Part shown: one piece after another, positions 43,864-53,100 of the stretch | Layout of the letters: each line of letters opens with the position of its first letter | Position numbering within the stretch: the stretch's first letter is position 1 | Source: Lachnospiraceae bacterium | Lineage (GTDB): Bacteria; Bacillota; Clostridia; Lachnospirales; Lachnospiraceae | Assembly: GCA_910575255.1 (NCBI GenBank) | Contig: CAJTEM010000010.1 | Location: forward strand, 90,197-154,196 | Direction of reading: 5' to 3' | Length of the DNA stretch: 64,000 nt | Made by a program: the position numbers and the translations under genes | Notes under the pieces: model-generated | What the model was told of the DNA's origin: nothing | What the model saw: only the letters and a program-made list of their open reading frames with translations | Databases searched by the model: none

Positions 43864-44988
43864 ATGAAAAAAAGATGGATTGGCACGGCATTGTGTGCAG
43901 CTATGGTAGTGGCATCCCTGTCGGGATGCGGACTGAAAGAGCCGGATGCTCCTGCGACTACGGCAGCGCCTGCAGCAGATGCCGGCGCCACAGAGGCAGC
44001 AGAGAAAACAGAAGCAGGTGGTGAGGAAGGCAAGTCCGATGATGCTTCCGGAGCAGCGGCTGCCAATGATCCGGCGGTTACCCTGGTATATGCTGAGGTG
44101 AATCCTCTGGATACCATCGTGGGACAGACCGATTCCTTTTTTAAGGAGAAGGTTGAGGAGTTATCCGGCGGTTCTATCACGATCGATCTGCAGGCCTCCG
44201 GTGTTCTTGGCTCTGAGAATGACGTATTGGATACCATGCTTGGCGGAGGCGGAACGATTGATATGTCCCGTATCTCTGCATTTGCACTGACCAGCTACGG
44301 CGGCGAGAAGTCCATGCTGCTGTCCATTCCCTACACCTTTGTGAACCGGGATCATTTCTGGAATTTCGCGACCTCGGATCTGGCTCCGGAATTCCTGCTT
44401 GAGCCGCATGACAACGGCACGGGTGTGAGAGGCCTGTTCTATGGTGAGGAGGGCTTCCGCCATTTCTTTACCAAGAATCCGGTGAACAGTCTGGAGGATC
44501 TGGCCGGTATGAAGCTGCGTGTGTCCAATGACCCGATCATGAATGGTATGGTTGAGGGCCTGGGCGCTTCTCCGACGGTTGTGGCTTTCGGCGAGCTGTA
44601 TTCTGCACTGCAGACCGGTGTGGTGGACGGCGCTGAGCAGCCGATTGCCAACTATAAGTCCAATGCCTTCCCGGAGGTTGCCAACAACCTGATTCTGGAC
44701 GGACATACCCTGGGAGCAATTCAGGTTATCATTACCGATGAAGCATGGGATAAGCTGACGGAGAATCAGCAGGCAGCAGTGATGGAGGCTTCCAAGCTGG
44801 CTTCTGAGTATAACCGTAAGATCTCTGAGGAAGCAGAGAATAAGGTACTGGAGGAACTGAAGGCAGAGGGCTGTAATGTGGTGGAGGTTACCGATAAGGC
44901 TCCGTGGCAGGAAGCTTGTAAGAAGGTGGTTGAGGAGAATACCGCTGCCTATGCGGACTTGTATAAGCAGATTGTAGATATGCAGTAA
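43864..44988 (+). CDS. dctP: TRAP transporter solute-binding lipoprotein DctP
   Basis: 374 residues. A type II signal peptide with lipobox SLSGC (Cys near residue 22), an Ala/Glu-rich linker (about 25-65), then the TRAP DctP fold: AEVNPLDTIVGQTDSFFKEK, GMKLRVSNDPI (carboxylate-binding Arg region), and the family signature AFGELYSALQTGVVDGAEQP. It captures an organic acid outside the membrane and hands it to DctQM. ATG 43864 has AAGGAGGAAATG upstream. Separated from dctQ by a strong hairpin, which fits higher production of the binding protein. Substrate unknown. Confidence 0.93.
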   Translation: MKKRWIGTALCAAMVVASLSGCGLKEPDAPATTAAPAADAGATEAAEKTEAGGEEGKSDDASGAAAANDPAVTLVYAEVNPLDTIVGQTDSFFKEKVEELSGGSITIDLQASGVLGSENDVLDTMLGGGGTIDMSRISAFALTSYGGEKSMLLSIPYTFVNRDHFWNFATSDLAPEFLLEPHDNGTGVRGLFYGEEGFRHFFTKNPVNSLEDLAGMKLRVSNDPIMNGMVEGLGASPTVVAFGELYSALQTGVVDGAEQPIANYKSNAFPEVANNLILDGHTLGAIQVIITDEAWDKLTENQQAAVMEASKLASEYNRKISEEAENKVLEELKAEGCNVVEVTDKAPWQEACKKVVEENTAAYADLYKQIVDMQ

Positions 44989-45020
44989 ATAGAAGAGAAA
45001 ACCGAAGAGGTAGGTATTCT

Positions 45021-45058
45021 GCGGGCACAAAAAGTCAGTAAGGATCTTTTGTGCCCGC
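45021..45058 (+). other. Stable intercistronic hairpin between dctP and dctQ
   Basis: GCGGGCACAAAAAG (45021-45034) pairs with CTTTTGTGCCCGC (45046-45058). No T-tract follows, so it looks like an mRNA-stabilising or processing hairpin rather than a terminator. It would set dctP above dctQM in amount. Confidence 0.78.
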
Positions 45059-45082
45059 ACTGTATACAGGAAAGGAGTAGTT

Positions 45083-45607
45083 ATGCCTGCGATTTTGAAG
45101 TCGTTTGAGAAGATTAAACCGTTATACGATATTGTATATAAAGTAACTCTTATCATTTGTAAATTACTTTTAATTGCGGATATTGCAATCACCACCATGG
45201 CAGTGTGCGGAAGATATATTCCGTTTATTCCGGATCCGGCATGGTCTGAGCAGGTGGTTCTGACATTGATGTCTTACATGGCTGTGCTTTCCGCAGCTTT
45301 GGCTATCCGCAATGGTTCCCATATTCGGATGACGTCCTTTGATGCCTATCTTCCTAAGGCACTGATTCATTTTCTGGATATTCTTGCAGACCTGGCTGTG
45401 CTGGCGCTGGCATTGATCATGATTGTGGTAGGCTGGCAGTATGCACAGACGATCGGCGGACGCGGCGCATACGAGAGTATGCCCTGGCTGTCCCGGTTCT
45501 GGATGTATTTCCCGATTCCGCTGGCAGGTGTGGCCATGCTGGTATTCGAACTTGAGGCGCTTTATAATCATGTGAAACTGGTATTTGAGAAGGAGGGTGA
45601 AGCTTAA
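45083..45607 (+). CDS. dctQ: TRAP transporter small permease DctQ
   Basis: 174 residues with four membrane helices. The DctQ pattern is visible: ICKLLLIADIAITTMAVCGR, WSEQVVLTLMSYMAVLSAA, NGSHIRMTSFDAYLPK and the PWLSRFWMYFPIPLAGVAML end. It forms the scaffold for DctM. ATG 45083 has AAAGGAGTAG upstream. The stop TAA overlaps the dctM ATG by one base. Confidence 0.92.
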   Translation: MPAILKSFEKIKPLYDIVYKVTLIICKLLLIADIAITTMAVCGRYIPFIPDPAWSEQVVLTLMSYMAVLSAALAIRNGSHIRMTSFDAYLPKALIHFLDILADLAVLALALIMIVVGWQYAQTIGGRGAYESMPWLSRFWMYFPIPLAGVAMLVFELEALYNHVKLVFEKEGEA

Positions 45608-46899
45608 TGGATGCAAATACAATGGCAATTGCTGTTTTGCTCGGCAGTTTTTTTATCATGATTTTTCTGCGGTTTCCGATTGCCTATGCAGTAGGACTGG
45701 CATCCGTTCTCTGCCTGATGGCGCAGGGCCTGCCACTTTCCAATATCTGCCAGTATATGGTAAAGGGGATCAGCTCCTTCAGCCTGATGGCGGTTCCGTT
45801 TTTCATTACCATGGGTGTGCTGATGGGTTCAGGAGGAATATCAGATAAACTGATTGCTCTGGCGAATGCCTGTGTGGGCTGGATGCGCGGCGGTATGGCA
45901 ATGGTAAATATCGTGGCATCTTATTTCTTCGGGGGAATCTCCGGTTCTGCTTCTGCGGATACGGCTTCCCTGGGATCGATTCTGATTCCGATGATGGTGG
46001 ATCAGGGGTATGATGCGGATTTCTCAACCGCGGTTACGATTACTTCTTCCTGTGAGGGACTTCTGGTACCGCCCAGCCATAATATGGTAATCTACGCGAC
46101 TACAGCGGGCGGGATCTCGGTAGGCTCTTTGTTTTTGGCAGGTTATATTCCGGGCGCTCTGCTGGCAGGCTGTCTGATGATTGGATCCTACATAATCTCT
46201 GTAAAACGGAATTACCCGAAAGGCGAGCCGTTTTCGATCGGCAATCTTATCAAACAGCTGAGTGTGTCCATCTGGGCATTAGCGGCAGTATTGATCGTGG
46301 TATTCGGTGTGGTAGGAGGTATGTTTACAGCGACCGAATCAGCGGCCGTAGCAGTAGTTTACAGCTTATTGGTCAGTGTATTCGTCTATAAAGGACTGGA
46401 CTGGAAGGGGGTATGGAAGGCTCTGGATGATTGCGTTGCCACGCTTTCCATTGTATTAATCCTGATTTCCACGTCTGCCGTATTCGGCTTTTGCCTTACC
46501 AGGCTGCATGTGCCGGATCTGGCGGCGAATGCTATTACTGGCCTGACCAGGAATCCCTATATCCTGGCCTTGCTTTTGAATCTGATTCTGCTGGTTTTAG
46601 GCTGTATCATGGATATGGCGCCGATTATTTTGATTGCGACTCCGATTCTTCTGCCGATCGCGACTTCGATCGGAATCGATCCGATTCAGTTTGGTATTAT
46701 GGTAATTCTGAACTGTGGTATTGGTCTGCTGACTCCTCCGGTAGGAGCCGTGCTGTTCATCGGATCGGCAATCGCAAAGCTGCCGATGGAGAAGGTGGTA
46801 AAGGCTACTTTGCCCTTCTATCTGTGCATGGTGATTTCATTGCTTTTGATTACTTTTGTTCCTGCGATCAGTATGTGGCTGCCGGGATTGATGGGATAA
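45607..46899 (+). CDS. dctM: TRAP transporter large permease DctM
   Basis: 430 residues with about twelve membrane helices; the Na+-coupled transport subunit. Family hallmarks: FLRFPIAYAVGLAS, SLMAVPFFITMGVLMGSGGI, FFGGISGSASADTASLGSIL, PPSHNMVIYATTAGG, MDMAPIILIATPILLPIA and NCGIGLLTPPVGAVLFIG. Start overlaps dctQ by 1 bp. Followed by two terminators. Confidence 0.95.
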   Translation: MDANTMAIAVLLGSFFIMIFLRFPIAYAVGLASVLCLMAQGLPLSNICQYMVKGISSFSLMAVPFFITMGVLMGSGGISDKLIALANACVGWMRGGMAMVNIVASYFFGGISGSASADTASLGSILIPMMVDQGYDADFSTAVTITSSCEGLLVPPSHNMVIYATTAGGISVGSLFLAGYIPGALLAGCLMIGSYIISVKRNYPKGEPFSIGNLIKQLSVSIWALAAVLIVVFGVVGGMFTATESAAVAVVYSLLVSVFVYKGLDWKGVWKALDDCVATLSIVLILISTSAVFGFCLTRLHVPDLAANAITGLTRNPYILALLLNLILLVLGCIMDMAPIILIATPILLPIATSIGIDPIQFGIMVILNCGIGLLTPPVGAVLFIGSAIAKLPMEKVVKATLPFYLCMVISLLLITFVPAISMWLPGLMG

Positions 46900-46924
46900 A
46901 GCTTACAGGGATGTATTTTTGATT

Positions 46925-46966
46925 AAGGCGGTATGCCCCGATTACAAGGGCTTACCGCCTTTTTTG
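46925..46966 (+). terminator. Terminator of the TRAP operon
   Basis: AAGGCGGTA (46925-46933) pairs with TACCGCCTT (46953-46961), with an inner GCCCC/GGGC pairing, followed by a T-run. Confidence 0.92.
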
Positions 46967-46986
46967 ACGCATATAACATGCAGAAG

Positions 46987-47027
46987 GCCGACAGACTTGT
47001 GGTATGAACCGGGTGTCGGCTTTCTTT
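46987..47027 (+). terminator. Second terminator-like hairpin
   Basis: GCCGACA (46987-46993) pairs with TGTCGGC (47014-47020), followed by TTTCTTTC. It may act as a back-up to the terminator 20 bp upstream. Confidence 0.65.
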
Positions 47028-47099
47028 CTGGCTGTTTTCTCCCTTCAGGACATGTGCCCGGCAGTTGCCTGTCATAGCGGACCGGCAAGATGGCAATAT

Positions 47100-47129
47100 T
47101 TGATTACTCAAAAGCAATAATTGTATAGA
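47100..47129 (+). promoter_or_regulatory. Promoter of the sugar ABC operon
   Basis: TTGATT (47100-47105) and TATAGA (47124-47129) with an 18-bp spacer, 62 bp before the binding-protein gene. The stretch 47028-47099 holds nothing recognisable. Confidence 0.5.
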
Positions 47130-47191
47130 TATAAGAGGAATTCTGGAATAATATAAAGTTATCATAAAAAGATAAGAAAGGAAGGTACGTT

Positions 47192-48625
47192 ATGGGAAAA
47201 TTTAAAAAGGGGAAGCTCAAAAGAGCTGCAGCAGTAGGACTGGCTCTGACTATGATGACTTGTGCTGCAGGCTGCGGTTCAGATGACGGAAAGCAGGGGG
47301 CTTCTGCGGAATCAGCTGGAGCTAAGGGGGATTCTTCATCAGGAGGCAAGAGCGGGACGATCAATGTATATGCCTTTACGGATGAAGTTCCGAAAATGAT
47401 TGACAAGTTTGTTGAGGCTCATCCGGATTTTGGATATGACATCAACTCAACAATCATTGCAACAACGGACGGGGCTTATCAGCCTGCTCTTGACCAGGCT
47501 CTTGCAGCGGGAGGCGCGGATGCCCCGGATATTTATTGCGCAGAGGCTGCGTTTGTGCTTAAGTATACCCAGGGAGATGCAGCGTCATATGCAGCTCCTT
47601 ATGAGGATCTGGGAATTGATATCAGCGGCAGGCTCAGCGATGCGGAAATCGCGCAGTATTCTGTAGATATCGGAACAAATCCGGAGGGAAAAGTAGTGGG
47701 GCTCGGTTATCAGGCGACCGGCGGATGCTTTATTTACAGGAGATCGATTGCGAAAGAAGTATTTGGAACGGATGACCCTGCAGAGGTCAGCAAGGCGATC
47801 GGCGGCGGTTCAGGCTCATGGGATAAGTTTTTTGAGGCAGCGGAAACCCTGAAGGGAAAGGGATATGGAATCATATCCGGTGACGGTGATCTTTGGCATG
47901 CGGTGGAGAACAGCTCAGACAAAGGCTGGATTGCAGACGGAAAGCTTTACATCGATCCTAAGCGGGAAGAATTCTTTGATCTTTCGAAGAAGCTGAAAGA
48001 CAACGGATACCACAATGATACGCAGGACTGGCAGGACGCATGGTTTGCGGACATGAAGGGAGAAGGCGCCAAAGGCATTTTAGGATTCTTCGGACCGGCA
48101 TGGCTGATCAACTACACCATGGCTCCCAACTGCGGCGGCACAAAAGCAGGCGAGGGTACATACGGCGACTGGGCAGTGTGCGATTCTCCCGTAGGTTTCT
48201 TCTGGGGAGGCACATGGCTGCTTGCAAACAAGGATTCAGAAAAAAAGGAAGCTGTAGGGCAGATTATCGATTGGATTACCCTGGACAGTTCCGAGGATGG
48301 TCTTCAGTATGCCTGGGCAAATGGAACAATTGACTGGGATAATGATCCTTCTACGCCGACGGCAAAAGACGCGGTTGGTTCCGGTAAGGTAATGGCATCT
48401 TCCGATGGTTCTCTTGAGTTCCTGGGAGAACAAAATATGTTCGATTACTTTGTTCCTGCAAATACTTATGCAAATGGTAAGAACTTAACCCAGTATGATG
48501 AGGTGATTAATCAGTACTGGAGAGATGCGGTTCGGACTTATACATCCGGAGAGAAGAGCAAAGAAGAAGCTATCTCTGTATTCAAGCAGAACATAAAGGA
48601 CAATCTTGATGTAACGGTAGAATAA
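47192..48625 (+). CDS. Sugar ABC transporter solute-binding lipoprotein
   Basis: 477 residues. Signal peptide with lipobox CAAGC (Cys near residue 28), then a Ser/Gly-rich linker and an extracellular solute-binding protein family 1 fold: TINVYAFTDEVPKMIDKFVE, ADAPDIYCAEAAFVLKY, GLGYQATGGCFIYRRSIAKE, WAVCDSPVGFFWGGTWLLAN. It captures an oligosaccharide for the two permeases that follow. ATG 47192 has GAAAGGAAGG upstream. The neighbouring GH43 suggests arabino- or xylo-oligosaccharides, which is inference. Confidence 0.9.
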   Translation: MGKFKKGKLKRAAAVGLALTMMTCAAGCGSDDGKQGASAESAGAKGDSSSGGKSGTINVYAFTDEVPKMIDKFVEAHPDFGYDINSTIIATTDGAYQPALDQALAAGGADAPDIYCAEAAFVLKYTQGDAASYAAPYEDLGIDISGRLSDAEIAQYSVDIGTNPEGKVVGLGYQATGGCFIYRRSIAKEVFGTDDPAEVSKAIGGGSGSWDKFFEAAETLKGKGYGIISGDGDLWHAVENSSDKGWIADGKLYIDPKREEFFDLSKKLKDNGYHNDTQDWQDAWFADMKGEGAKGILGFFGPAWLINYTMAPNCGGTKAGEGTYGDWAVCDSPVGFFWGGTWLLANKDSEKKEAVGQIIDWITLDSSEDGLQYAWANGTIDWDNDPSTPTAKDAVGSGKVMASSDGSLEFLGEQNMFDYFVPANTYANGKNLTQYDEVINQYWRDAVRTYTSGEKSKEEAISVFKQNIKDNLDVTVE

Positions 48626-48700
48626 GGTTGTGGAGGCGGTGAAATGCTTTCGCCGTCTCCTGCTTTAGGAAAAAGAAACCGGTTTTTGGAGGAACAGCAT

Positions 48701-49666
48701 ATGAAAAGAAAAAAGAAAATATCGTATGCTAAATATGGATATATATTCTGCATACCATTTGTAACTGCATTTACCTTATTTACCCTATATCCCATTATCT
48801 ATACCATCCTTATAGGATTTACAGACTTTAAAGGTCTGGGAGCAACGTCATTTCACTTTTTGGCGGATCCGTTCCAGAACTATAAGGATATTTTAGGGTC
48901 TCCCACATTCAGAACAGCACTTGGCAATACCTTCCGGTTATGGGGCTGGAACTTCCTGCCGCAGATACTTTTAGCCCTTCTGCTGGCCGTGATTTTTACA
49001 AACAGACGGCATAAGATAAAGGGGCAGGGCTTCTTTAAAGTAGTATTTTATATGCCGAATATAATTACGGCAGCAACCGTTGCCATTCTTTTCGGTTCTT
49101 TGTTCGGATATCCTATGGGACCGGTAAACGATATGCTGAAATCTCTCGGAATTATCGATGAACCATATTTCTTTATGCAGAGTAAAGCAGTGGCAAGAGG
49201 GGTAGTTTCCTTTATTCAGTTCTGGATGTGGTATGGAAGTACCATGATTGTTCTGATCTCAGGAATCTTAGGCATTAATCCGGAGATCTACGAGGCTGCA
49301 GAAATTGACGGAGCTTCATCCTGGGAGAAATTTTTATATGTAACCCTTCCGAATCTCAGGACAATCCTGATCTATACCCTTGTGACAAGCCTGATCGGCG
49401 GACTTCAGATGTTTGATATTCCCCAGCTGCTTGTGGCAAAGAGCGGGCCGGACAATGCAACCTTGACAACCAGCTGCTTTATCTACAACCAGGCGTTCAG
49501 CGGAAGCTACATGTATAACCGTGCGTCGGCTGCCAGTATGATTATGTTTATCATTATCGCGATTCTTTCCGCAGTGGTATTCTATATCATGCAGGACCGT
49601 TCGGATGCTGCAGAAAAGAAAGCTCTGAAGGCAAGGAAAAAGCAGGTAAGAAAGGCAGGTGCATAA
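48701..49666 (+). CDS. Sugar ABC transporter permease (MalF/UgpA type)
   Basis: 321 residues with six membrane helices. The first is IFCIPFVTAFTLFTLYPIIY. The EAA motif that docks to the ATPase is EAAEIDGASSWEKFLYVTLP. ATG 48701 has GGAGGAACAG upstream; the frame is open for 19 codons before it, without a ribosome site. The second permease follows 3 bp later. Confidence 0.93.
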   Translation: MKRKKKISYAKYGYIFCIPFVTAFTLFTLYPIIYTILIGFTDFKGLGATSFHFLADPFQNYKDILGSPTFRTALGNTFRLWGWNFLPQILLALLLAVIFTNRRHKIKGQGFFKVVFYMPNIITAATVAILFGSLFGYPMGPVNDMLKSLGIIDEPYFFMQSKAVARGVVSFIQFWMWYGSTMIVLISGILGINPEIYEAAEIDGASSWEKFLYVTLPNLRTILIYTLVTSLIGGLQMFDIPQLLVAKSGPDNATLTTSCFIYNQAFSGSYMYNRASAASMIMFIIIAILSAVVFYIMQDRSDAAEKKALKARKKQVRKAGA

Positions 49667-49669
49667 AAT

Positions 49670-50512
49670 ATGAAAGAAATGAAACAGATATCGTTGCTAA
49701 GGCTTTTGACTTATGTTTTATGCATTGCTCTTACGCTTCTCAGTATTATGCCGTTTTTGATTATGATCGTAAATTCTACCAGAAGTACGACGGAGATTCA
49801 GCAGCATGCCATATCGCTGCTGCCGTCAAAATATTTATTTAACAATCTGAAGATATTAACCGGGAAAAGTTTTAACCCTCTTGTGGGATTTAGAAATTCT
49901 ATCATTATTTCGACAGGCGCTACGCTGTGTACTGTTTATTTCTCTACACTTACCGCATATGCCCTTGTTGTATATGACTGGAAATTCCGCAACGCATTTT
50001 TTTCCTTTATCATGGCAATTATGATGATTCCGTCACAGCTTGTAAGTATTGGCTTCTATCAGTTTATTTACAAGATCCATATGACGAATAATTTCCTGCC
50101 CCTGATCCTGCCGGCCATAGCAGCGCCTACCTGCGTATTCTTTATGAGACAGTTTATGATACCGGTGCTGCATATCGATGTGGTTAATTCGGCCCGGATT
50201 GACGGTGCAAAAGAATTTTATATCTTTAATAAAATTGTGCTTCCTATGATGAAACCGGCCATAGCAACTCAGGCGATATTTTCGTTTGTTACCAACTGGA
50301 ACAGCCTGTTCCTGCCAATGATTTTACTGACTAAGCAGGAAAAATATACCATGCCGGTAATGGTAAGCTTGTTAAAGGGTGATATTTATAAGACTGAATA
50401 CGGTTCTATTTATCTTGGACTGACACTTACCGTACTGCCGCTTTTGATTGTATACTTCTTATTATCAAAGTATATTATTGCTGGTGTGGCTCTTGGCGGT
50501 GTAAAGGAGTAG
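49670..50512 (+). CDS. Sugar ABC transporter permease (MalG/UgpE type)
   Basis: 280 residues, six membrane helices, with LSIMPFLIMIVNSTRSTTEI near the start and the EAA-type loop VNSARIDGAKEFYIFNKIVL. It forms the transport channel with the preceding permease. ATG 49670 starts 3 bp after that gene's stop. There is no ATP-binding gene in the operon, so a shared MsmX-type ATPase encoded elsewhere is implied. Confidence 0.93.
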   Translation: MKEMKQISLLRLLTYVLCIALTLLSIMPFLIMIVNSTRSTTEIQQHAISLLPSKYLFNNLKILTGKSFNPLVGFRNSIIISTGATLCTVYFSTLTAYALVVYDWKFRNAFFSFIMAIMMIPSQLVSIGFYQFIYKIHMTNNFLPLILPAIAAPTCVFFMRQFMIPVLHIDVVNSARIDGAKEFYIFNKIVLPMMKPAIATQAIFSFVTNWNSLFLPMILLTKQEKYTMPVMVSLLKGDIYKTEYGSIYLGLTLTVLPLLIVYFLLSKYIIAGVALGGVKE

Positions 50513-50542
50513 TCCGGAAAGTAAGAAGAGGAGATAAGAGCA

Positions 50543-52036
50543 ATGGGCATGAACAGAAAGGCACAGGCATACAATCCATTTTTACCAATTGATGTATATA
50601 TTCCGGATGGTGAGCCTCATGTATTTGGCGACAGGATTTACCTGTATGGTTCCCATGATAAAGAAGGCGGAGAAACCTTTTGCATGTTAGACTATGTGGT
50701 ATATTCCGCTCCGGTTACCGATCTTACGGATTGGCGTGAGGAGGGAATTATTTATCAGGCGACTCAGGATCCGGATTATCATGAGCGTAATTATATGTAC
50801 GCGCCGGATGTGGTAAGAGGAAATGACGGAAGATATTATTTGTATTATTGTATGTCCGGCCCCTTTGGACACGGAGGATACTTTGGGCCGATTCAGGTAG
50901 CTGTGTGTGACACGCCAGCCGGAAAATATGAGTATTTGGGGTATGTAAGAGACAAGAATGGTCAGCCGGCACAGGATTTCGTATGCTTTGACCCAGGAGT
51001 CTTTAATGATAACGGAAGAATATTCCTTTATTCAGGTACCCAGTATGGATATGAAGAAGAGTCTGATTTTTTTGAAAATGAAAAATATATCCAGGAAGAA
51101 ATGAAGATGTTTAACCGGAGCCGGGAGGAGATTTTAGAAAAGGCAAAGCAGGGAAGTGTCATGGGCCCCATCGTGATGGAATTGGAAGAAGATATGCTTA
51201 CCTTAAAAAAACCTGCCAAACATCTTATCCCCTATGCAGTGAAAGGGACTTCCTTTGAGGAGCATCCGTTTTTTGAGGCAAGCTCTATGCGCAAAGTGGG
51301 AGATAAGTATTACTTTATTTATTCCTCGATGCAGAATCATGAGCTTTGTTATGCTACAAGCGATTATCCTGACCGGGATTTTATTTTCGGCGGAACTATC
51401 GTATCCAACGGCGATGTGGGAATTAATGGGCGCACACTTGAAAATAAGCTGAATATGACCGGTACAACCCATGGCAGTATAGAATATATCAATGGGGAGT
51501 GGTATGTTTTTTATCACAGGCTTACCCACAAATCGGACTACAGCCGTCAGGCATGTGCCCAGAAGATCAAGATAGAAGAAGACGGGAGCATCAGGCAGGT
51601 GGAGATCACCTCCTGCGGATTAAATGGCGGGCCTTTGGCCGCAGAAGGATCCTACCCTGCCACAATTTGCTGCAACCTTACAAACGGACATATGCCTCAT
51701 GGCTGTAATAAGATATACGATTGCAGCATTCCCAATGTAAGCCACCAGGGAGAAGAGCGGTTTATCGGTGAAGTATCTGACGGAACCATGATTGGATACA
51801 AGTATTTTGAGATTCGGGATAATAAAAAACTTAAGATACTGTACCGAGGCAATGCCAATGGAACGCTTGCAGTAGCTTTTGAACCTGACGGAGACACCAG
51901 GGGAGAATTTGAAATCAGGTCTTCATCAAAATGGGCCGAAATATCCGCAGATGTTTCATTTGAAAATGGGATTACGGCAATATATTTGAAATATTCTGGC
52001 GTTGGCATGTTTGATATCAGGGAGATTTCGTTCTGA
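50543..52036 (+). CDS. Glycoside hydrolase family 43-type enzyme, cytoplasmic
   Basis: 497 residues without a signal peptide, so it should act on imported oligosaccharides. Five-bladed propeller motifs of GH43: NPFLPIDVYIPDGEPHVFGD (catalytic base Asp region), YMYAPDVVRGNDGRYYLYY, HPFFEASSMRKVGDKYYFIY (general acid Glu), and TTHGSIEYINGEWYVFYHR. The last 120 residues are a beta-sandwich resembling a CBM6-like module. Family enzymes are arabinofuranosidases or xylosidases. ATG 50543 has AGAGGAGAT upstream. The 3' end overlaps the convergent AraC gene by 20 bp. Confidence 0.88.
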   Translation: MGMNRKAQAYNPFLPIDVYIPDGEPHVFGDRIYLYGSHDKEGGETFCMLDYVVYSAPVTDLTDWREEGIIYQATQDPDYHERNYMYAPDVVRGNDGRYYLYYCMSGPFGHGGYFGPIQVAVCDTPAGKYEYLGYVRDKNGQPAQDFVCFDPGVFNDNGRIFLYSGTQYGYEEESDFFENEKYIQEEMKMFNRSREEILEKAKQGSVMGPIVMELEEDMLTLKKPAKHLIPYAVKGTSFEEHPFFEASSMRKVGDKYYFIYSSMQNHELCYATSDYPDRDFIFGGTIVSNGDVGINGRTLENKLNMTGTTHGSIEYINGEWYVFYHRLTHKSDYSRQACAQKIKIEEDGSIRQVEITSCGLNGGPLAAEGSYPATICCNLTNGHMPHGCNKIYDCSIPNVSHQGEERFIGEVSDGTMIGYKYFEIRDNKKLKILYRGNANGTLAVAFEPDGDTRGEFEIRSSSKWAEISADVSFENGITAIYLKYSGVGMFDIREISF

Positions 52037-52955
52037 GATTCTCATCTGCCTGTGCTGCCGTGGAAGTATCGCTGCATTCGGACTTCGGGCGTGGATGATT
52101 TTCGTCATTGTACATTTGACGGAATTCGGTTGGCGTGCAGGCCTTGCTGATTTTAAATATTCGGTTGAAAGAAGAGATTGAATTAAAACCAGAGTCTGTG
52201 GCAATATCGATGATACTTTTTTCCGAATTTAAAAGAAGCAGGACTGCATGGGCTACCCTTCTTTCATTGACATAGCTGTAAAAGGTATTTCCTGCAAATT
52301 TTTTAAACAGTCTGGAAAAATGAAATTTTGAAAAACCTGCGATGGAGGCAATGCTGTCCATGGAGAGATCCTCTGTACAGTGGTCATTGATATATTCGCA
52401 CAGAGCCATAAATTTCTGTATGTATTCCTGCTGCATTGCAGGAGGGCCGGAGATGATATCGCTTTGGGAAGCGTAGGAGCGGCCCACCAGAAGAAACAGT
52501 GTAAGCAGATTGTTATATATGGCGATTTCTTTAAATGGTTCGGGGCTGAAATATTCGTCAACGCTCTCTGCAATAAGGTCACGGCACGCCTGGTATATCG
52601 CAGGATAGATTTTTGGAGACACAATCAGGACAGGCTGGATCAATGAGAAGATGGAATCAAAGGATTTTAATGTAATGGAGCTGGAAAAGTTAACTAAGAA
52701 GATATATCGTGTGCCTTTCTTTGCCGGCATGGAGTGAACCACTCCTGGGGCAACGATCATGATATCGCCTACACTTAATTCATACGTTTTTCCATTACAG
52801 ATGACCTGGTAGCCGTTCTTTTCGGGTATGATAATTTCCGTGGATGTGTGCCAGTGCTTGGGGTATTCCTCATATTGGACATTTTTATAGAGAAGGATGG
52901 AGGGACATTCCTGAAAGGGTACGATTTCTCTTGTTCCATCTAAATGGGGCATCAT
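52017..52955 (-). CDS. AraC-family transcriptional regulator with cupin sensor domain
   Basis: 312 residues. The N-terminal cupin-like sugar-sensing domain (HWHTSTEIIIPEKNGYQVIC, LSVGDIMIVAPGVVHSMP) is followed by the two-HTH AraC domain (LSMDSIASIAGFSKFHFSRL, KSIIDIATDSGFNSISSFNR, CTPTEFRQMYND). The C-terminus has an extra polar tail of about 25 residues, coded partly inside the end of the GH43 gene. ATG 52955 follows TAAGGAGGATTTTCAT. It is divergent from the catabolic genes starting at 53101 and probably regulates both halves of the locus. Confidence 0.92.
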   Translation of the reverse strand: MMPHLDGTREIVPFQECPSILLYKNVQYEEYPKHWHTSTEIIIPEKNGYQVICNGKTYELSVGDIMIVAPGVVHSMPAKKGTRYIFLVNFSSSITLKSFDSIFSLIQPVLIVSPKIYPAIYQACRDLIAESVDEYFSPEPFKEIAIYNNLLTLFLLVGRSYASQSDIISGPPAMQQEYIQKFMALCEYINDHCTEDLSMDSIASIAGFSKFHFSRLFKKFAGNTFYSYVNERRVAHAVLLLLNSEKSIIDIATDSGFNSISSFNRIFKISKACTPTEFRQMYNDENHPRPKSECSDTSTAAQADENLRTKSP

Positions 52956-52996
52956 ATGAAAATCCTCCTTAAACGATCAAAAATACAAAAAGATGA

Positions 52997-53011
52997 CTGG
53001 TTCGCAGAACC
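52997..53011. promoter_or_regulatory. Possible operator in the AraC/DUF4867 divergent gap
   Basis: TGGTTC-GCA-GAACCA is a perfect 6-3-6 inverted repeat in the 145-bp gap between the divergent araC-type gene and the catabolic genes. Either a regulator site or a short RNA hairpin. Nothing else firm in the gap. Confidence 0.4.
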
Positions 53012-53100
53012 ATACTCAGTATACAAAAGAAAGTGGAAAAAGGCAAGGCAAACCGCAATGATTCAATGGAAAACAACTGGATGAGGGAAGGAGTAGGTTT

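Noticed and set aside
44161..45198. 345-codon minus-strand ORF opposite dctP
   Set aside because: It is antisense to a clear DctP gene and its promoter region, with no ribosome site or motif; third-position bias explains the open frame.
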